A stretch of DNA of 64,000 bases from Semisulcospira habei (GCA_036245525.1 BTPG01000004.1:208532952-208596951); one strand, 5' to 3'; counted from the first letter of the stretch, positions 52,197-63,613 are shown. Translations and numbers: made by a program. The notes: generated by a model from the sequence alone, not told the origin.

Positions 52197-52999
52197 AAAA
52201 ATAATAAAAAATAATTAGAGAGAGAAGGAACTAGAGTACCAGAGAGAGAAAGAGGAAAAGGATAGGGAGGTACAAATACAGTTAGCTCGAGATGCGGGAT
52301 CTAGAGCAGATAGTGATTCAGTAGGCCGAGGCATACGGAATTTTCCTAAGCTGCCGATGTTTAAAGAGTCCGTGAACTCTATTGACGCTTTTTTGTGTCG
52401 TTTCGAGTCTCACGCGCAGGCGTTGAGTTGGCCTCCTGCCAACTGGCCCGTTTTGCTTTCGTCTGTGCTTGAGGGTCAGGCCTTGAGTCTTTACCATAGT
52501 TTGACCGTTTCGGGGAACATAGAGTAGGAGACTTTGAAGGAGTGTCTCTTGCAGAAGTTCCAGTGTAATGCGGAAGGTTTTAGAGAACGCTTGAGAGCTT
52601 GTCGGCCAGAGACAGGGGAATCGTTTATGTCGTTTGGCAAACGATTGTCCCATTTGCTCGTACGTTGGGTCGAACTGTCAAGGATCGACCACACGTACGA
52701 AGCATTGTTCGATCTCATGTTGGCTGAACAGTTCTTTGGTAGCGTTTCCAAGGATCTAGCGGTATTCTTGAGGGAGCGTAACCTCAAGACTACGGACGAG
52801 TTAGTACAGAATGCGGAGGCTTTTCGGATGGCGCATCCTACGAAAAACCACGCGCGTAGGACCGAGACACCGCCAGTCGGGTTGGTCGCTGCTAACACGT
52901 CTGGGGGTTACCGGGGCATCAATACTTTACGTGGAGCCCAGCGGATTAACGGTAGAGGTACTTAGCGTTTTCGACGCGGTGTTCGAGGTAACAGCAATG

Positions 53000-53708
53000 G
53001 CGGTAGCGATGCGTACGCACGTGGAGGGACTTCTTTGCGTGGGTATGGTCGTGGTCGTGTTGCGAGTTCGGACACGCAGTGTTTTTCTTGTAGTGGGTAC
53101 GAGCACTTCAGTCGGAGCTGTCCGTCCTACAGTGCAGGCGCGCAGTTTGCTAGTTATCAGGAGCACGGCCATCTGGCTCATCAAGGACCTAATAGTCCTG
53201 GTATGGTGGATGGGGCGGTGCAGCCCACTCACGTAGCCAGTTTTGCGGTCCCAGTCGGGGAGGAACCACAGCTGGGCGCGGTGTGTTCAGCTAACGGAGA
53301 TGGTTGCCTACCGCTGGTAGACGGGGTTGTAAATGGATGTCTTGTTTCTGTTCTCCGTGACTCCGGTACAACGACCGCGGGGGTCAGGCGTAGCCTTGTT
53401 AGACCAGATCAGTTCACAGGCGAGTCACAGAAAGTAGTTTTGTTTGGAGGAAAGATAGAAGTTTTTCCGTTAGCTAAGATAGAGATTGACACAGAGTTTT
53501 TTTTTACAGGTAGTCTGGTTTCGTGTGTCATCGACGAGCCAGTAGTTGATTTAGTTTTGGGTAACATGAAGGGTGTGCAGCCAGTCATCGCTAAAGTTGG
53601 AGCGATTAAGCGAGCTCATGTTCCTAGCGGTGGCAGAGGGAACGTGTTATTTCCGTCCAGAAACAGGGAATCGGTCAGCGGGTGTGGCCCAATAGTCGGG
53701 TTGGTCTG
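53000..53708 (+). pseudogene. Gypsy 2 zinc knuckle and protease
   Basis: CFSCSGYEHFSRSC (CX2CX4HX4C, about 53080) is followed by VSVLRDSGTTTAGVR with the catalytic D-S-G and by VVDLVLGNMKG. This matches the layout of the gypsy 1 protease (VYDLIIGNIDG). The frame stops at 53708, and 300 bp without coding lead to the polypurine tract. No RT or integrase. Confidence 0.82.
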
Positions 53709-54012
53709 AGACGGCATACTTCTGTTGCGGACAGAAATGCCGCTCAGCACCCAATATGTAGGTAGATCGGAGATTGGAGTCTCGCGATTGTGTGTTTTGT
53801 GGGTGGGCAGTCGTTGGATTTTTTTCATTTCTGGAGGTTTTAACGCGTTAGTTCTGTTTTGCTGTCGCTGTGCGATCTTAAGTTGTGCGTTGAGGCGTAA
53901 GGCTGTAATTTTTTTTCTTATGTTCTATAAAGTCAAAGTTAGTCCTTTCCTGTTTTCGGATAACATTACGTCGAGTAGTCTTAAAAAGAAACTCGGTCGT
54001 TTCTTTTTTTTT

Positions 54013-54029
54013 CCCGAGGAAGGGGGAAT
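54013..54029 (+). promoter_or_regulatory. Polypurine tract of gypsy 2
   Basis: CCGAGGAAGGGGGAAT abuts the 3' LTR start TGTGATGAAG. Confidence 0.8.
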
Positions 54030-55714
54030 TGTGATGAAGCTCTGTGCTTGTGCATAGTGCTCGCACAATAGGATTAGTACGGTACGGTTTCTGTTAACGG
54101 TTTGTTGGTGCCAATAGTCCGTGTGGCACTCGACGCACGGGAAATCTGTAAGACATGGTTAGCACGGTATTTTTAGTGAGTTCTGTTTAGTGAGTTCTAG
54201 GCGGAAGCTGTGACTGTCAGAGGTCTAGATCGGTAGTGCGGGCTGTCTTGTCGTATGGAACGGTTGTGTTTGAGTTACCTAGCCCGCATTCCAAGACTCT
54301 GAAGCCTAGATTTCAGGTATGTTTCTATAAACGTAGTATTGATAGTTGTTTAGTTAAAGACAGTATGCCGTGGTAAGATTAATGTGGTTGTATAGCGGTG
54401 TTCCGGTTTGGTTTAGTTATAGTATGTTTAGAATTCGGTGAAGTAACCGGTGTTTTGTATACAGTTGTTTACCGAGTTAGATGACTAAAGGAATATGAAG
54501 TGTGTATGTTTAAGCCACTATGAAGATAGTACGTGGTTGGGTAAGCATAGTCTTTTCCAGGGTATAGAGTAAGGTATAGCAAGAGTGTCAGTTAGGCTAT
54601 AGTCTGTTTCAAGATAGTGACAGAGATATGGGGGTGATACGAAAATAGTTTATGAAGCACGTGTGTGTGTGAATGAACGTGTGAGTTATTTGTATCAGCC
54701 AGGTTACGTGACGTTTCTCATTGATCCAATGGGGCGGTCCGTGGCGCAGTGGTTAAGGCGCCTGCCACCAATTCCAAAGGTGAGCGGTTCGATACCGGGT
54801 TCCGGCGTTGGACTTTTCTCCTCTGGTAAGTGTCACCGTTAATTCGGGCGGACCGTCGGGGGTTCTTTCTCCGGGTACTCCGGTTCTTCCACCCCCCACA
54901 CTTTGGTACCGGTCTCAGGCCACTTTACAAATTTCAAATACAAGCGATCAAAAATCTCTGTAACTTCAGTAGCTGACTGGCCCTTCGTTTGTCTTGTACT
55001 GTGTTTGTCTTAAATGGCGTAAATCCGTGTCTGTTTCGTGAGTGTGTGTATTGGGTTTCAGGCGCGGCGCTTTGAGTCGATTTCCCCAAAATTGAGAAAA
55101 AGCGCCTATATAATAACGGTATTATTATTATTATTTATTTATAGTATGTTGTGTGTTTAGCAAGTGTTACGTTGGGACTTTTGTTGTCTATTCAGAGTTC
55201 TTGTAACAAGAGTGGAAAGACGGACGCCGAGACGTCGAGTCGCAGGTGGGACCTACGGGAGGTCATCCCTCCAGCTCTTCTGAGAGTGAGTCTGACTGGG
55301 AACCAAGACACCCAAGTCCAAGCGAGAACTGAGTACCGTACAAGAACAAGGACGTCCGTGCCCAGAGAGACAGGACGGCAATAAGCGTACGACGAAGGAC
55401 TTTCACGCCTAGACGTGAGAAGGACCAATGTAACCAGGCAACAACATCAAACAGGTTGGAGGCAATGTGAGACTAAGACCTAACCTGGCAAAGATATTGT
55501 GATACGTGTGTGGTGTGATAATAGAACAGTGTATATAGTTGATAATCATTTAAGTCGTTTTTTCATTTATAGTGTATAAAGGTTACTTTAGAAAGGGAGC
55601 CCGTGTGTTGTGTTTTACCGCATGAATGCGCCCGTCTGAGTCAGTGGCGGTGTATGCGTCTGTTGCGTGAGAGTCTGTGCGTACGACTGTGGGCAAGTCT
55701 GCGTGCGTTACCGT
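54030..55714 (+). repeat. 3' LTR of gypsy element 2 (with SINE A)
   Basis: Starts TGTGATGAAGCTC, ends near GCGTTACCGT, about 1270 bp without the SINE. Few differences from the 5' LTR, so the insertion is young. Confidence 0.88.
54732..55143 (+). mobile_element. SINE family A (tRNA-headed), copy 2
   Basis: The A box TGGCGCAGTGGTTAAGG and B box GGTTCGATACC are intact. The tail is (ATT)n. The 5' LTR reads GATCCAATATGTTG at the same place and is the empty site. Confidence 0.9.
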
Positions 55715-55990
55715 ACTAAGATCAGGCCACTGTCAGCTCTTTCTCACTCTACCTACTTAAAATCAGCCACACAGACCAGTGTCCCTGTGGCACAGGAAAA
55801 CTGACACCAGACCATGTTCTCCAAGTGTGCCCAGCATACCAGAATCTACGTGAGATCTTCTGGCCTGAAGCAGTGGACAGCTACAAAAGCTTTGGGGCTG
55901 AGCTGACTCGCTCCGGCGAACAGCTGCATTCATCCAAGCTACACATCTGAAAATTTAGCATGACCGAGGAAACGCTGAAGAAGAAAAACT
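55715..55990 (+). pseudogene. I-like LINE, 3' end after the gypsy 2 insertion
   Basis: FRLRSGHCQL continues across the LTR insertion. Then comes QCPCGTGKLTPDHVLQVC, the same CPCG-H-C zinc-like motif as in the LINE at 16884-18005, and a TGA at about 55949. The tail is AAGAAGAAAAAC. One frameshift near 55780. Confidence 0.8.
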
Positions 55991-56859
55991 GTCACCTTTA
56001 TGTGGTATAATATGTTCCTATTCTGCATGACAGCCACAGTTTACAAGTACTTAACCCTCTTATGCATGCAAACACTGTTGATGTAAATATCACTGATGGC
56101 TGCTTGCACAAGAGGGTGAAGTTAGAGGTTGATAGGAACTTTTCCATTGCCAGTCTAGAGCCCGGATGACATGAAGTGTCTCATGAACTATCACCTTCAA
56201 TATGATGTTCCTATGCTGCTTGACAGCCACAGTTTTCAAGAACGTGTCATTTGACATTTGATCTGTTGAATTAGTTTTGTAATGTTTTGTGTGTGGATTG
56301 ATAGTTGTTGGCCATTTGTTTGCATGCACAAGGCGGGATCAAACTGTCCCTACCATCCAGCCTAGATTGAATGAAATATCTGCCTGGTATGCATTGCAAG
56401 TAGGTAGGCCATTATAGAGCTAGCTGATTTCAAGGCATTGTGAGAAGCACCCAGGTTATTGCACCAACCTCATGCTGATGGATATGGGACATACTGTCAA
56501 CGTGCACTTTTTTGCTCTCAGAAGACAGTGCACTTTTTACAAATTATAGCATGAGATACCCTCAATGTTTTTCTTGTGTTATGCTTTTGGGATATCAGCA
56601 TTTTTATATATTTTGCTTGGTATTACCACCATATTGTCAGGTTTGTAATGCACTTCCTGAATGTTATTAATTGATTGTGATGCAAAGATCAGAAAATTAA
56701 AAATGTAAAACTGAAGTGTATAGAAAATTAATGTTCTTGTGGGCAGCATCTCTGTTTACATTTTTTCTTCAAATTGGCAGATAGTTTGTATAAATAACTG
56801 GTAAATCAACACCGCCGATCGCATGTGCATGCAGTACCTTATGTAGACTGACTAGGTGT
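55991..56859. other. Spacer with a repeated ~45-bp motif
   Basis: TGTTCCTATTCTGCATGACA with the following GCCACAGTTT appears at 56005 and, diverged, at 56197, and also at 41757 on the far side of the LINE. Otherwise AT-rich with no gene seen. Confidence 0.5.
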
Positions 56860-56872
56860 ATCAGAGGCTAAT

Positions 56873-57032
56873 ACTTACTTACTCCAGGTTATAGGCCGTC
56901 GACGAGAGACCTCCAGCGACTCCTGTCCTGTGCTTCTCCTTCGATTTTACTCCAGGTGGTTCCCAGTCTCTTGATGTCTGCTTGGAGGTCTCGACGCCAG
57001 GTGTTTCTCGGCCTGCCTCTTTTCCTCTTTCT

Positions 57033-57066
<34 letters not shown>

Positions 57067-57256
57067 CCATGACAATGCCTGCCTAGTGATACTGGAAGCT
57101 GGCTTTCTCAGACTGTGATCAATCCATCCCCATCTTCTTCGCCCAATTTCATTCTCTGCTGTTATCTGCTCTGTTCTCTCCCAGAGTCTGACGTTGCTGA
57201 TCTTCTCTGGCCAGGGGATTTTCAAAATTCTTCTAAGGCAACTGTTTATGAAGATC
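56873..57256 (-). mobile_element. RTE LINE 3' fragment with 13-bp target duplication
   Basis: It is flanked by ATCAGAGGCTAAT (56860-56872 and 57257-57269). The 3' tail (AAGT)n is at the left. The frame matches the C-terminus of the other RTE copies ([20 protein letters not shown]). A G tract at 57036-57063 expands a short run of the parent. Confidence 0.9.
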
Positions 57257-57269
57257 ATCAGAGGCTAAT

Positions 57270-58300
57270 GGGCTGTCAAAATTAAAACAAGACTACTTTG
57301 GCTTTTTGGCTGTTAAAATCAAAATTCAATCAACCTTCCTCGTTTACTCACTTTAATTAAAACTCGCATAACCTTAAGAGTTCTGTGTAGTACACACCCT
57401 ACTTTGGCTTTTGAATGTGTACAGATAAGGCAGACCACTTTGGCTTGGACTGTCAAAGACAAATTTCAAACATCCGACCGCATTTAGTCACTTACTTAAA
57501 GCGTGCGTGAACATAGGGTTCAGCATTGTATGCTCCCCACTTTGCAAAGAAGTACCCAACGGAGAAAGAAACACGCTTAGAAAAGACGGGTACAACACAA
57601 TGTATTAATATTTCGGGTAAATACCCTTTGTCAAAATAGACAAACAAACAAACAGAGAGATTAGCCGCTACTTATCTTCATTGGCAGAAGGAATCATTCC
57701 TTGTGCCAATGAAGATAAGTAGCGGCTAATCTCTGTTTGTTTGTTTGTCTATTTTGACAAAGGGTATTTACCCGAAATATTAATACATTGTGTTGTACCC
57801 GTCTTTTCTAAGCGTGTTTCTTTCTCCGTTGGGTACTTCTTTGCATATTACACGCTTGGCAGTCACCTTTTTGGTCTGGATTACTCTTTGGCCTAAGGGA
57901 GAAGTGCAAAAAAGGCACACAACTTTGACTTTGGGGCTGTCAAAAGTAAAATTCAATTACCCTACCTTTTTTACTCACTTAATTAAAGACTGTGTGAACA
58001 CAGGGCTGAGCATGGTACGCTCCCTACTTTGGCTAAAAGCTGCAGTTAAAATCGAAAGTCTGTCACCCTACCTGTGTAAGACACTAAAAATAAACTCGAG
58101 GGCTGTGCACTGTACAATGACTACTTTGGCTTTAGGGAACCATGTTTACACATTAATGCCCGCATGAACAGATGGCTGGGCATGGTACGCTCCCAGCCCC
58201 AATGGTTTTAGAGATGTGTACAGAAAAGGCAAACCACTTTGGCTTTGCTGCTCAGTGTCAAAATCAAAATGAAAATACCCTATCTCGTTTACGCACCTAA
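57270..58300 (+). repeat. Degenerate repeats with ACTTTGGCTTT, interrupted by a palindrome
   Basis: Blocks of ACTTTGGCTTT, CTGTCAAAAT, AAAATTCAAT and TTACTCACTTAATTAAA recur at roughly 57290, 57405, 57440, 57925, 58020, 58120 and 58230. No coding. Confidence 0.6.
57543..57882 (+). mobile_element. Near-perfect palindrome, 150-bp arms, short retroposon family
   Basis: Arms 57543-57694 and 57696-57845 differ by only a few bases and leave almost no loop. The right end continues to GGCAGTCACC-TTTTTGGTCTGGATT as in the copies at 23486 and 63411. Inside each arm GGGTATTTACCCGAAAT follows TTGACAAA. Confidence 0.85.
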
Positions 58301-58304
58301 TTAA

Positions 58305-58545
58305 ACTGGGGCGAATTTAATAGCATGTCAATGATGTCAAAGGCGGGCAGGCCTAAACCTCTCACAACTGAAGTAACAAAATAAAAATTGCGTCATGTCT
58401 AGTTACGCTAACCTCGCTGCTGAACGTACATTTGGCGCGAAGCGCCGTGTGCGCGTATATGTATGTATGTGTGTGCGTATATATGTAAACATGAGAATCT
58501 CCGATATTTCTGTACACACAAGCTTAAAACTTGGCGAAAGGGGTG
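58305..58545 (+). repeat. Dispersed repeat R5, plus copy
   Basis: Reverse complement of 26885-27110, including the palindrome TTTGGCGCGAAGCGCC. Confidence 0.7.
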
Positions 58546-58659
58546 AATAAGAGAGCCTCCGAGCATATTGTAACTGATATGAATGTCTCCGGCATTGAAG
58601 ACATAAACAACCGTTTATAGTAAGTCGAGAACCAGGAAAAATATCAAGCTGAACGTCAT

Positions 58660-59080
58660 CCAGTGTTATGCGCCCACTAATGACAATGACGAGAAAGAGA
58701 AACAAGAGTTCTACGACCGACTCCAGAGTGCTGTGGACAAATGTGCGGAGCGAGACATCACCATCATCATGGGCGATTTTAATGCCAAAATAGGGGAGGA
58801 CAACACCGGATACGCGGAAGAGGTGATGGGGAGACAGGGACTAGGGGAGATGAGTGAAAACGGGGAGAGGTTCGTAGACTTTGTGCTCTAAACAGACTTG
58901 TCATTGGAGGCAGCATCTTCCCACACAGAAGAATACACAAAGCAACGTGGGTCTCACCTGACCATACTACAGAGAACCAAATAGACCATATCTGCATTGG
59001 CAAGAAATTTAGAAGATCCCTTCAAGATGTTCGAGTGAGGAGGGAAGCAGATGTCGCCTCAGACCATCATCTGCTTATCT
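58660..59080 (+). pseudogene. RTE endonuclease (copy 2)
   Basis: LNVIQCYAPTNDNDEKEK, IIMGDFNAKIGEDNTG, NRLVIGGSIFPHRRIHKATW, NQIDHICI and VASDHHLL are all present. A one-base loss near 58882 creates a stop (VDF then TAA). Confidence 0.85.
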
Positions 59081-61275
59081 TAAGAATAATGCTCAAGTTA
59101 AAGAAAAGCAGCACAGGGACAACAAGAAGACAGCGCTATAATGTAGGCCTCCTGAGAGAGACTGAAGTGAGAGAAGAGTTCAAACTGGTGCTGTCCAACC
59201 GATTTCAAGCGCTACAGGAGCTAGTAGATGAAGAGGAGGCGGTCACCACAGAGCAGCAGTGGAAGGCAGTTAGAGAGGCATTGAACTCAACCTGCGAAGA
59301 CACTGTAGGTTTCAAGAAACACCATCACAAGGATTGGCTGTCGGCACAGACCTTGAAGAAGATAGAAGTGAGGAAGCAGAAGAAAGCAGTTGTCAACAAA
59401 AGTCGCACGAGAGCAGCCAAAGCAAGGGCACATGTGGAATACTCGGAAGCCAACCGTGAGGTGAAGAGGAGTATCAGGGCAGACAAGAGAGCCTACACAG
59501 ACGGCCTAGCAGCAGAGGCAGAAAAGGCAGCAGGCAGCAGGCAGCGGCAACATGAAACAGCTCTACGACATTACCAGAAGATTGTTGGGCAAGTATGGCC
59601 ATACAGAAAGACCAGTAAAAGACAAAGAAGGCAAGCCTATTGCAGACAGAGCAGACCAACTCGACAGATGGGCCGAGTATTTTGAAGAGTTACTGAACAG
59701 ACCCACCCCACCCGACCCCCCAGACATCCAGCCAGCAGAGACTGACCTACCCATCAGCTGTGACAGACCCAGCCGATAAGAGATCAGAAGAGCAGTGGCA
59801 TTTTTGAAAAACGGCAAAGCAGCAGGGCCAGATGGCATCCCAGCGGAGGCTCTGAAAGCAGACCTAGAAACAACAGTAGAGATGCTGTACCCACTGTTTG
59901 GAAAGATCTGGGAAGAGGAGGTGATGCCGGCTGACTGGAAGGAGGGGTACCTAATCAAGCTTCCCAAGAAAGGCGACCTCAGCAAGTGTTCTAACTACAG
60001 AGGAATCACATTGCTGTCAGTACCAGGAAAGGTCTTCAACAGGATCATCCTGGAGAGAATGAAGAGCTCCGTCGACCCCCAGCTGAGAGACCAGCAAGCA
60101 GGATTCATGAAAAACCGATCATGTACAGACCAGATTGCCACTCTCCGCATCATCGTGGAGCAGTCTCTGGAGTGGAGCTCCCCGCTGTACGTCAACTTTG
60201 TGGATTAGGAGAAAGCATTTGACAGCGTGGACCGAGAGACTTTGTGGAAACTCCTACGACACTACGGTGTACCCACAAAACTCGTCTGCCTGATCAAGAG
60301 CAGCTACGATGGCATGACATGTCGCGTGATCCACGAAGGGCAGTTCACCAGGGAGCTCCATGTCAGAACCGGCGTCAGGCAGGGGTGTTTGCTGTCTCCG
60401 TTCCTCTTCCTAATGGCCATAGACTGGGTCATGAAGAGGACCACAGAGCAGAGAAGAAGCAGAATACAGTGGACACTGTGGACACAGCTTGACGACCTCG
60501 ATTTTGCAGACGACCTGGCTTTACTGTCCCACACTCATCAACAAATGCAGGACAAGATCACGAGGCTTGCTGACATCTCGTCCCAAGTGGGCCTCACCAT
60601 CCACAAACAGAAAACAAAGACAATGAGGCTGAACGCAACCAGGGAAGAACCAGTCTTGCTTGCTGGCACCCCGTTGGAGGAGGTGGAGTCCTTCACCTAT
60701 CTCGGGAGCATCATCGACAAAAAAGGTGGCACTGATGCAGAGGTCAGAGCACGAATCGGTAAAGCCAGAGCAACCTTTCTCCAGCTGAAAAAAGTGTGGA
60801 GTTCAACAGAGCTGTCACAACACACCAAAGTCCGGATTTTCAACTCAAACGTAAAAGCAGTTCTCCTATATGGAGCAGAGACTTGAAGGTTGACAAAAAC
60901 CACAGTCAACAGAGTACAGATCTTCATAAACAGTTGCCTTAGAAGAATCTTGAAAATCCACTGGCCAGAGAAGATCAGCAACGTCAGACTCTGGGAGAGA
61001 ACAGAGCAGATAACAGCAGAGAATGAAATTGGACGAAGAAGATGGGGATGGATTGGTCACTGTCTGAGAAAGGCAGTTTCCAGTATCACTAGGCAGGCAT
61101 TGTCGTGGAACCCGCAGGGAAAGAGGAAAAGAGGCAGGCCGAGAAACACCTGGCGTCGAGACCTCCAAGCAGACATCAGGAGACTGGAAACCACCTGGAG
61201 TAAAATCGAAGGAAAAGCACAGGACAGGAGTCGCTGGAGGTCCGACTCTCGTCGATGGCCTATACCCTGGTAGGG
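59081..61275 (+). pseudogene. RTE reverse transcriptase (copy 2)
   Basis: Motifs: KNGKAAGPDGIPAEAL, YRGITLLSVPGKVFN, QAGFMKNRSCTDQI, EKAFDSVDRETLW, GVRQGCLLSPFLFLMAIDW and LDFADDLALL (about 60498). A TAG replaces the Tyr codon before EKAFDSV (60206-60208). A TGA replaces Trp at about 60885, and frame changes occur near 59600 and 59775. Confidence 0.87.
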
Positions 61276-61303
61276 GTGACAGGCGTAAGTAAGTAAGTAA
61301 ATA

Positions 61304-61470
61304 GAAAGTCGGTTGACCCAGATTAGAGTCCGTAATTTTTGTCATATTGTACTCATCAAATTTTGGATATAGCTAGTTTGATTGGATGAGTTCGATAGCC
61401 AGCTTTGTATTCTTTCAACTTCTTCAGTAAAAATTATTTCTTTTCAGAAAAGACTTAAAACAGTTTAAAA
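61304..61470. other. Short spacer with A tract
   Basis: No feature other than an A run at 61469-61486. Confidence 0.4.
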
Positions 61471-61479
61471 AAAAAAAAA

Positions 61480-61593
61480 AAAAAAAACTTTGACTTCTAG
61501 AGAAAGTCAGTGGCGGTGACGTAAAAGAGGCAACTCCGTCACCACGCATTGACATAATACTCGAAATATGACGTAATTCTCTCTAGCGCGCGC

Positions 61594-61636
<43 letters not shown>

Positions 61637-61788
61637 GTCTGTCTCTCTCTCTCTCTCACAGACGTGCGCGCATCTCCAACAGGCATAGATCCTCATGCGC
61701 CCGGAGAGCGCAATAGGATCTATGTCTCTTGGAGATGTTTGGAGCGCGCACTGATGCACGCACTAACACACACACACACACACACACA

Positions 61789-61835
<47 letters not shown>

Positions 61836-62430
61836 GCCGCGCGCGTCAGTCGCGCTTTGAGAAGAGCATTCGGGTGACCCGATATAGATAGTTTGGAGAA
61901 AGGAATTGGATGAGTTCGTTAGCCAGCTTTGTACCCTTTCAACTTCTTCAGTAAAAATTAATTCTTTTCAGAAAAAAAAAACAAACAAACAAAAAAAAAA
62001 AAAACTTGACATCTGGAGAAAGTCAGACAGTTGCGGTCACGTAAAAGAAGCAACTCCTTCACCGCACAGACATCCTCGTGTGCCCGGAGGGCGCATGAAC
62101 ATCTATGCCTTTTGAGGATGTTTGCAGCGCGGCGCGCATGCACGCATGCACACGCACACGCATACACACACATCGACGCGCTTTCAAAAGAGCATGCAGG
62201 TGTACTTATTATAGCATGTAGCTAGGTAAAGCCAACCAGATTTTACACAAATTATAGCAAGACTGAAATTGTACCGTGAAATTCTAGTTTTGTCACCGTT
62301 TTCCCAAGTCTTGAAGCGAAAGCGAAGCTCATATCACGTTAAATATAAAATTAAGTAAAAACAAAAAACTACGTCATGATAAATGACGTTTGACAAACCA
62401 ATGACGCGTATGTACTGTGCGCGCCTCTTA
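61480..62430 (+). repeat. Microsatellite-bearing repeat units, copies 2 and 3
   Basis: Two consecutive related units share ACTT-GACxTCTxGAGAAAGTCAG, a GTAAAAGA-GCAACTCC block, the ATAGATCCTCATG hairpin, (CA)n/(CG)n and AGAGCAT. The second unit continues through GGTAAAGCCAACC to CAAACCAATGACGCG. Long (CT)n lies at 61592-61655 and (CA)n at 61768-61820. Confidence 0.75.
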
Positions 62431-62860
62431 TAGAGTTCACTATGACGCATTGGCAGCATCTGCCTGGCTTTTTTCAAAAGCGGGAAATATTTCAACATCA
62501 GAATAAAGTCAAAGACAAAACTGAGGTAGAGACCTTTGACAGCGAATACAGCTCTCATATAGAAGGGACTTTGTGGGTTATGGTTCATCCCATCTTTTTC
62601 AGTTTAGGCAAGAACCAAACGTCGCATTGGTCGCAGCAAGGACTGAATGATGATTGAGGAAAAACACAAATGTTTTGCTCCTCTGTGTAGTACACAGTGA
62701 CCTTGGCTTTGTGGTCACCGGCATTTTCAAGAACAAACAAGACGTTCTGAGCACTGAGAGTTTGCCGCTGCTCATGAACAGACTTTAACACTTTTGAAAA
62801 ACAAATTTCTTACAGGATATTTTGCTTTGCCTGCGCGCGCCACTGATAAAATATGAACAA
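62345..62860 (-). pseudogene. Decayed mariner-type transposase fragment
   Basis: On the minus strand a run resembles the middle and end of a mariner transposase catalytic domain: VLKSVHEQRQTLSAQNVLF, then LENAGDHKAKVTV where the family has a catalytic D in place of the E, then SSFSPCCDQCDVWFLPKLKK, matching the SP-D--P-DFWLFP-LKK region. No TIRs were found. Stops and a frameshift follow. Confidence 0.62.
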
Positions 62861-63398
62861 TGACGTGGACTTCTAAGTTAAAATAAATGATGAGCATGTT
62901 ACCATCAGTTATGAAAATCTGACAAAAGTGCTTCTAGCGTCTTCTCATCAGAGGCCAACCACTCCTGACTGGACTTTGCTGAGGATACCTATTGACATGA
63001 CAAGCAAGTATTGCCTGCAGTGATGACATCACGCGGTCGTTTGAGGCCATTATGCTAAACGTTTGGAGTAGTTAATCTAAGCGATCAACTTTCTGTTGCA
63101 CCTGAGCCTCTGTCAAGAAATGGGGTATCCTTATTGCAGATAGTTTTTGGAGGTCAAGGTCATTGCGAACTATTCTTTGAAATGTTTCAAAAGAAAGATC
63201 GGAAGTTTAAGATATTTCTCAAGATAAAATACATGCGTGTTTTCCTATCAATATATAAATAAAGAGCAAAGTTTGCTCGTCCCTAAGTAAAAACTGACAG
63301 TCAGACTAGTACTCGATTTCAAATTCCTCTTTTTCAGAGTCAAATTGCACAATCCACTTGAAGTCAGTGCCAGACAATACACAAGTACCATATCAAAC
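62861..63398. other. No recognised feature
   Basis: AT-rich sequence without shared repeats. Short frames only. Confidence 0.4.
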
Positions 63399-63410
63399 AC
63401 CTTTCAAGTC

Positions 63411-63510
63411 AATAAATTGTGTTGTACCGTTTTTTCTAAGCGTGTTTCTTTCTCCGTTGGGTACTTCTTTGCATTTCACACGCTTGGCAGTCACCTTTTT
63501 GGTCTGGATT
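63411..63510 (+). mobile_element. Short retroposon family, 100-bp copy with 12-bp duplication
   Basis: It is flanked by ACCTTTCAAGTC (63399-63410 and 63511-63522). Only the right part of the family is present (TTCTAAGCGTGTTTCTTTCT to GGTCTGGATT), so it is 5'-truncated without inversion. Confidence 0.85.
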
Positions 63511-63538
63511 ACCTTTCAAGTCGTTTGGAATTCGACGT

Positions 63539-63539
<1 letters not shown>

Positions 63540-63613
<74 letters not shown>

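Larger units (their letters stand above)
48575..52214 (-). mobile_element. L2/CR1-like LINE, near full-length, split by SINE B
   Basis: Minus strand, 3' end at the left with a (CATCAT)n tail at 48577-48590 and a CA-rich 3' UTR. One long ORF2 covers endonuclease and RT, interrupted only by a SINE. Clade chosen from the RT motifs (FLDLKKAFDLVDH, FADDTSLHV) and absence of RNase H. It inserted into gypsy 2 gag. Confidence 0.85.
47949..53000 (+). pseudogene. Gypsy 2 gag, split by a LINE
   Basis: It starts MEVDPVEAYIKQGERLG, then a long E/R/K coiled coil. Past 48418 an 11-residue tandem repeat, DEKSLAFQREK, about four copies, is one base out of frame. The LINE lies at 48575-52214. The capsid-like region resumes with FPKLPMFKESVNSIDAFLC (52335) and LKECLLQKFQCNAEGFRERL, stop at 52525. 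The upstream part resembles gypsy 1 gag in layout. Confidence 0.8.
45212..55714 (+). mobile_element. Ty3/gypsy element 2, gag-protease only, heavily nested
   Basis: It inserted in the I-like LINE between two copies of ACTAAG (45206-45211 and 55715-55720). Joining the flanks gives TTCAGACTAAGATCAGG, which continues the LINE. It has LTRs, gag, zinc knuckle, protease and a polypurine tract, but no RT, RNase H or integrase. Nested in it are a TTAA MITE (5' LTR), an L2/CR1-like LINE (gag) and a SINE A (3' LTR). Confidence 0.88.
58620..61303 (+). mobile_element. RTE LINE, copy 2, 5'-truncated, uninterrupted
   Basis: The better-preserved copy. It ends with a (GTAA)n tail at 61288-61302. It provides the empty site for the transposon in copy 1. 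The 5' border is uncertain because no duplication was found. Confidence 0.88.

Noticed and set aside
41757..56060. The ~45-bp motif on both sides of the I-like LINE as its target duplication
   Set aside because: It is too long and diverged for a duplication, and a third copy lies at 56197.
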